Source: Ornithodoros turicata (taxonomy: Eukaryota; Arthropoda; Arachnida; Ixodida; Argasidae). From it: a stretch of DNA of 64,000 nt. The stretch spans positions 69,133,687-69,197,686 of the forward strand of contig NC_088206.1 in assembly GCF_037126465.1 (NCBI RefSeq), in the 5' to 3' direction. A model generated the notes under the pieces. It did not search any database. It was not told where the DNA came from and worked only from the letters and a program-made list of their open reading frames with translations. This document shows positions 60,030 through 64,000 of the stretch, piece by piece; the stretch's first letter is position 1; each line of letters opens with the position of its first letter. The position numbers and the translations under genes were made by a program.

Positions 60030-60150
60030 TGCATTCCCGCCAGGCGTGGGCGCAGGTCCTCCTGAAGTCTGCCCACGACGCTTACAAGCCCCCCTGTCCC
60101 CCTCCCTCTGTTTGTCTACGCCTGCACGCCCTTCGCGGCAACAGTTGCTC
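60030..60150 (+). mobile_element. tRNA-SINE body fragment
   Basis: ctgaagtctgcccacgacgc and a cctgtccccctccctctgtt end, without the head. Confidence 0.5.
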
Positions 60151-62161
60151 CGCGGTGAGAACGCGAAAAAAATGTACAGAAAGTGTGTGTTTGTAAGTGC
60201 TCAAACGTCGCCATACCAACACTGGACAGCTGTTTCGGCGTTATTGGGCCATCATCGGCAGAAAGTATGGCATTGTTTTCGATATACTTAAAAGTTACCC
60301 ACACGGTCACGAAAAATGACATGAAGCGCCTAATGTGGTAAGTTCTAATGCAATTCCTGCGGTGCCACGCTGACAGTTTTAATGCCATTCGTCTTAATGC
60401 CATTTTCTGCTTAATGGGTTCACTTTTAGACATTGCTTGAAATGCCTCATGAAACGCCTATTTTCGCTCCCATTGTTCAATTTTAGTTTGCGTAGAACCA
60501 CCTTTTACTGTACAACAAAAGACGGTTTCTAAAATTATAATAGCCTAGACAAGTAACTTTTCACGACAGAAAGATCCGAGTCAGGAATTTTCACCGGCAA
60601 AACCAAAAGACGCACAACGAAGCCAAGGGCAGACGGAATTATTTGCAAGTTGGCAACCTGTGCTAAAAGCACCCGTATATATGGTACGGGTATAAGCTAA
60701 ACAGACGAATAAATTAACGCGTTTACCCACCCAGACCCAAAATCCACGTATATACGATAACAACGACACCAGTAAAGAAACGGAAAAGCAGTATATCGTT
60801 GAGACATGACCACAACCCAACAAACAGTCGCGATAAGACATGCCCGTTCATCCAGTCCCTAAATCCCTTCGCAACAGCCAATCGGCAACCTCTGAAAAAA
60901 AAAAAAAAAGGAAACAAAGGAACCTGGCTGTTGCCATGGCACCCAGACTTAACAAACAAGACCGTGACACCGTAGCTAAAGGTAACGAACAGCGCGTACC
61001 GCAAGTAAAAACATGGGGAAAAGTACCTTTTTTTTTTGTGCTTCATCCCGATTCTCCCCACATCCCTAAGTCGCGAAAGCTGGAAATCCGCGAAAAATAA
61101 CACTGCCACCGCGATGCAACGAAAAAAAAAATTGTAAGGATCATCATCGCAGTAACGAGATACTCCCCTTTTGTTTCGGGCAGCAAATCCAGCGGTAAAT
61201 AAGTGGGCTCCCATCTCCCCATGCGGTGGCCCGACTTCCCTAAGACCAGTGTGATCAGTTTCGGACATTGGATTGCGGATCATAGGGAAGCAGCGAGAAG
61301 AAAAATGGGGAAGGCTGCTTCTGACGGGTATGAGACAAAAACAAACGAGAAAAAAATCTGGTTCGTGTTTGATTTCCATTTGCGCCGTATAGGGACATAT
61401 CGAGGAGTTGGAACATGACAAGGGTGGTCTAGTTTCAGATGTTTGCCGAAGATGTTCATTCATATTAGATTGGCGAAGAGAAGCGCTTCTTCTTTCTTCC
61501 TTCTTTTTTTTATTTTTACTTTCGTTCTGTTTACTTTCGTTTTTACGTTAGTTCGTGTTGCTGTCTGGTGGCGCTGCGAAATGAGGACAGGACGTGACGG
61601 TGTCTCATCACTAATGTACGGAGTTTTCGCTTGAATGTTTATTTTCGTGCTTTTGAGAATCAGAAGACATGAATTCTCGTCAAACTTAATAACCTTAAGT
61701 TATGGTCTTGGGAATCTTTACTGAGGATATCATTTCCTGAGAGCTTGTCAGCTGGGTACACTTGTACATAACATAACGTAGAAGACCCAGAAAACAAGAA
61801 CTGACCTACATTTTCTTTTAAATGATAACGTACGTCAGCTTTTTTTCTTTCTTCTTTCTCACGTTTGAACACGTAGGTGAACGCAGACGGCAAAAAAAAA
61901 AAAAAAAAAAAAAGACCATGTTCACGTGGCGCAACGCCCTCTGGAGCGAACAAGAACTGACCGCTTCTATTGGCCGTATTAAATGGAAGCGAGTCGCCTC
62001 CAGCCTTACGGCAGCAATCGTAGCCACGGGCTTTTCCACGTTTGAAACTTTCTGCCGCGATTCCCTCAAGCCAACGACAGCGCGTCTTTGTATGTCAACG
62101 CAACGAAGTAAGGCCTGGAATTCCATGGCCACACTCTAGGGGTCAGACGGTGCCTACGTAC
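60151..62161. other. Intergenic, no gene seen
   Basis: A run near 60895, T/A runs near 61030, 61500 and 61891. The 246-codon open frame on the minus strand at 60723-61463 is treated as chance (see rejected items). Confidence 0.4.
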
Positions 62162-62285
62162 GCAGACGACAAAACAGACGATGCCCACGTGAAGGCATTC
62201 TCAGGGAGAAGCTATGGAAGCAGACGACAAGGCAGAAGACAAAGCAGACGACAAAGCAGACGACGACGGTGTGGGTGCAGACGAC
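62162..62285 (+). repeat. 12-bp minisatellite built on GCAGACGAC
   Basis: Exact GCAGACGAC at 62162, 62220, 62244, 62256 and 62277. 62220-62267 is a tandem of 12-bp units (gcagacgacaag, gcagaagacaaa, gcagacgacaaa, gcagacgacgac). This is the only tandem form of a motif scattered across the window. Confidence 0.85.
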
Positions 62286-63487
62286 GCGCCCTATAGCGTT
62301 GTGGTAGCTTTGACAAGAGGAGAGAGATATTGATAAGCGAAATTCCTGTATCATGCGGGTCCTTTCACATCATGCACCGCCGGGTCGCCGTAATTAGTTT
62401 CTCATCTCGGTTGCAGAAGCGCGCACGTAATGATGTAACACGCACGAGCTAATTACTCGTCTGCTGAGCACGTACGCGCCATCTTGTACGACTCAAGTGG
62501 TACCAACTTCTGATTGGTTCACGCTACGTTGAACGCAGTGGCACTTTGTGGCATTTTTTTAGTATGCAGGGCGTCCCAGAGATTACCATCCAGGTAAATG
62601 CAATTGGAACTTTGGTGTGAACACTTGTGTTAACACAACGGCATCGCTTTTCCGTGGCAGACGAAAGATTGCATTGCAATTCGACGCGTTAGTGTCTCTA
62701 TTTGTTTCCAGATTGCGAAGTTAGTTGTCTTTCATTCGTCTCTTTCACCCCACTATATTATTACAAAGTGGTTGTAATGATTAACAGCTGATCAGCTCTG
62801 ATGTGACTGAAATAATGTAATTAGCTATCCAATATACAATACAATTAGCTATATTTTATATTGCGAGCTGCAATATATATATATCTGCTATACGATGACG
62901 AAATCCTATGTCGGCTTAATAACAATTTGTTTTTAGTGATTACGGAACAACATTGACACCCCTTGTAACTAAATTTACATAACCTGCCCCCCCTTATATT
63001 TAATTGGATTTGCTGGGTCGCTTAGCACATATCTCATTAACAGTATATTAGCGAATAACAAGGATAAACAAAGTAGCCGTACAGGCAAAAGGACAATTAA
63101 CAAGTACACGTCCTCTGTGTTTCTTTTTTCCTTACCACCATCCAGTCACTACAGTAGCATCATCAAGTAGCAAATGAAAAGTAATTGGATGAGGCCACTT
63201 ATGAAATTAATTTTATTAAAGAACAAGACACTTAACAAATTCGGCGTGGTATAATGGTATACGTACAAACATCAACAAAGCAAACATCTTATTTTGACTG
63301 TTATACTGTTACTGTAACATGTTATATGACTTCGCGAAAGATATGAAAACGACCTGCATGAAATGATTGATTGATTGATTGATTGGAAAATAAAAAAGTG
63401 GATATGTTAGTCCCAAAACACTCCAGGAGATGGACGCGTGATATTATGATGTCATCAATTTGCCGTGCTTTCTTTCTTTTCATTGTT
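62286..63487. other. Intergenic, no gene seen
   Basis: A mariner-like end (gcagggcgtcccagag) near 62566 without a visible partner, and a (GATT)n tract at about 63366-63386. Confidence 0.4.
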
Positions 63488-63612
63488 ATTGCCGATACGG
63501 CCGTCGGTGGCGTGGCGGCATGCTTGCGCGGAGGATCTTGCCTCTTGGGCCGACTTCTCAGGGAACTGTCGCTAGAAGAAAAATCAAAGGAAAACACCCA
63601 GACAGCACTTCT
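63488..63612 (-). mobile_element. tRNA-SINE fragment, minus strand
   Basis: Inverse of the body (cttgggccgacttctcaggg, aactgtcgctag, ggaaaacacccag). The tRNA head was not found. Confidence 0.5.
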
Positions 63613-64000
63613 AGCGCTTTTAGCTACGCGGCCACTATTTTACCGTCCATCCCGCGTATAGTTCTTACCACGCACAGTGTTTCCAACCGTCTTTCATACC
63701 GGCTTCTTCAAGGGCAATACTTTTTTTCCGATTTCATAAGTAATTTAGACGGAGCAAGCGGACCGCAACGAACACAACAACACGCGAAACGACAATACTA
63801 TTCCCTCGTGTGTTGACTCTGCGGATTCCAACCTCCGGCCACAAAATTTCATCCGGGGCACCGTTTGCTCCTCTCAACGTATTATCGGAGATACATAGTT
63901 GTTTGTTCAGATCTTTTTCCCGAAGGCTGGTCGTTCGAATTCTTGATCCTCTTTATGCTGGCTTGCTTGTTTGTCGGGCTTGACTGGGGAAATAGTTCCG
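63613..64000. other. Intergenic, no gene seen
   Basis: No element or coding frame recognised up to the window end. Confidence 0.4.

Noticed and set aside
60723..61463. Longest open frame on the minus strand (246 codons)
   Set aside because: It contains runs of Phe from T-rich tracts, no domain I recognise, no splice or start context, and overlaps several homopolymers. Chance frame.

Overview
The window looks like animal genomic DNA from a chelicerate, most likely a hard tick. It has one split protein-coding gene with GT-AG introns. Around it lies a dense litter of tRNA-derived SINEs, truncated non-LTR and Penelope-like retroelements, and small inverted-repeat DNA transposons (MITEs). The tick assignment is inference from the SINE and MITE style and from the gene family. 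I saw no species-diagnostic gene.

The one gene I can support is an SLC3-family amino-acid transporter heavy chain (rBAT/4F2hc-like, a type II membrane glycoprotein) on the + strand. Its four coding exons are at about 5668-6011, 8924-9485, 19445-20074 and 20879-21340. All three junctions keep the reading frame (phases 2, 0, 0) and join into a protein of about 665 residues. It has an acidic cytosolic N-terminus, one membrane segment, a cysteine just outside the membrane, and an alpha-amylase-like ectodomain whose catalytic positions are all replaced. A polyadenylation signal lies at 22848. The protein would partner a light-chain (SLC7) amino-acid exchanger that is not in this window.

Layout. 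1-5260: intergenic, with a TSD-flanked 5'-inverted SINE (2196-2380) and an inverted-repeat element (4572-5248). 5262-5625: tail of a Penelope-like element directly upstream of exon 1. 5668-21340: the gene. Intron 1 holds a pogo-like MITE, an 814-bp mariner-like foldback element, and a SINE inserted into the acceptor of exon 2. Intron 2 holds two hAT-like MITEs, a decayed LINE interrupted by a MITE, and other inverted-repeat elements. 22.9-64 kb: no credible gene. It is a mosaic of nested repeats, including three hAT-like copies with perfect 8-bp target duplications, a 2-kb inverted composite carrying tRNA-like cloverleaves, tRNA-SINE copies, a TSD-flanked LINE fragment, and a MITE whose empty site exists in paralogous form in the same window.

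Two signals cut across these elements. The 9-mer GTCGTCTGC/GCAGACGAC occurs at least 23 times by hand count, against about 0.5 expected, in clusters and often as inverted pairs, with unrelated flanks. A CTCF-like core (AGRTGGCGC) also recurs. The 9-mer is the best candidate here for something not yet described. The SINE that duplicated a splice acceptor is the clearest single event.
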